Assembly: GCA_015486895.1 (NCBI GenBank)
Contig: WFQT01000375.1
Location: 1 to 5,205 of the forward strand
Reading direction: 5' to 3'
DNA length: 5,205 nucleotides
DNA from: Anaerolineae bacterium
GTDB lineage: Bacteria > Chloroflexota > Anaerolineae > JAADDB01
This document shows positions 5,204 through 5,205 of the stretch, in pieces. A program made the translations under genes and the position numbers. The notes below the pieces were generated by a model, which was given only the letters and a program-made list of their open reading frames with translations, did no database searches and was not told where the DNA came from. The stretch's first letter is position 1. Each line of letters opens with the position of its first letter.

Positions 5204-5205
5204 GG

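Noticed and set aside
1..5205. tRNA, rRNA, CRISPR array or replication origin
   Set aside because: I looked and saw no cloverleaf, rRNA-like conserved stretch, regularly spaced repeats or origin boxes.

Overview
This 5.2 kb window looks like ordinary chromosomal DNA of a bacterium with moderate to high G+C. I suspect a member of the Chloroflexota (Anaerolineae/Dehalococcoidia-like). The hints are a lone sigma-70-like protein, a NarL-type two-component pair whose kinase has a multi-spanning membrane sensor, and a dispersed repeat beginning GTCATTGCGAG that I associate with Chloroflexota and several other phyla. This is an inference from style, since no marker gene is present.

Layout from left to right. 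(1) A complete minus-strand gene (14-670) for a small sigma-70-like factor. (2) A gene-poor stretch of about 750 bp (671-1419) with a pair of 10-bp direct repeats, weak promoter candidates on both strands and one copy of the dispersed repeat. (3) A plus-strand three-gene cluster: a 53-aa Arg/Gly-rich protein with a Cys-Gly-Cys-Gly-Cys motif and one membrane helix (1420-1581), a secreted protein with a Gly/Ser/Gln-rich spacer and a small C-terminal beta domain (1640-2257), and a four-helix DUF4405/cytochrome-b-like membrane protein with two histidines in one helix (2336-2881). The cluster ends in a strong hairpin terminator at 2903-2937. (4) Convergent to it, a minus-strand operon: a seven-helix sensor histidine kinase of the HisKA_3 class (4939-3584) followed 18 nt later by a NarL/FixJ response regulator (3565-2936). 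The kinase has a very good sigma-70 promoter so close to its ATG that the mRNA should be almost leaderless. (5) A right edge of about 265 bp upstream of the kinase, including what may be a decayed IS3-type transposase fragment running off the window.

Working model (inference): the membrane kinase senses a membrane or redox/ligand cue and phosphorylates the regulator, which could control the adjacent cluster of small membrane protein, exported protein and cytochrome-b-like protein. The cluster promoter has a good -10, a poor -35 and paired short repeats two helical turns apart, as expected of an activator-dependent promoter. The most interesting candidate for an undescribed system is this envelope module plus its neighbouring two-component pair. 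The 53-aa gene is very likely real and easily missed by annotation.
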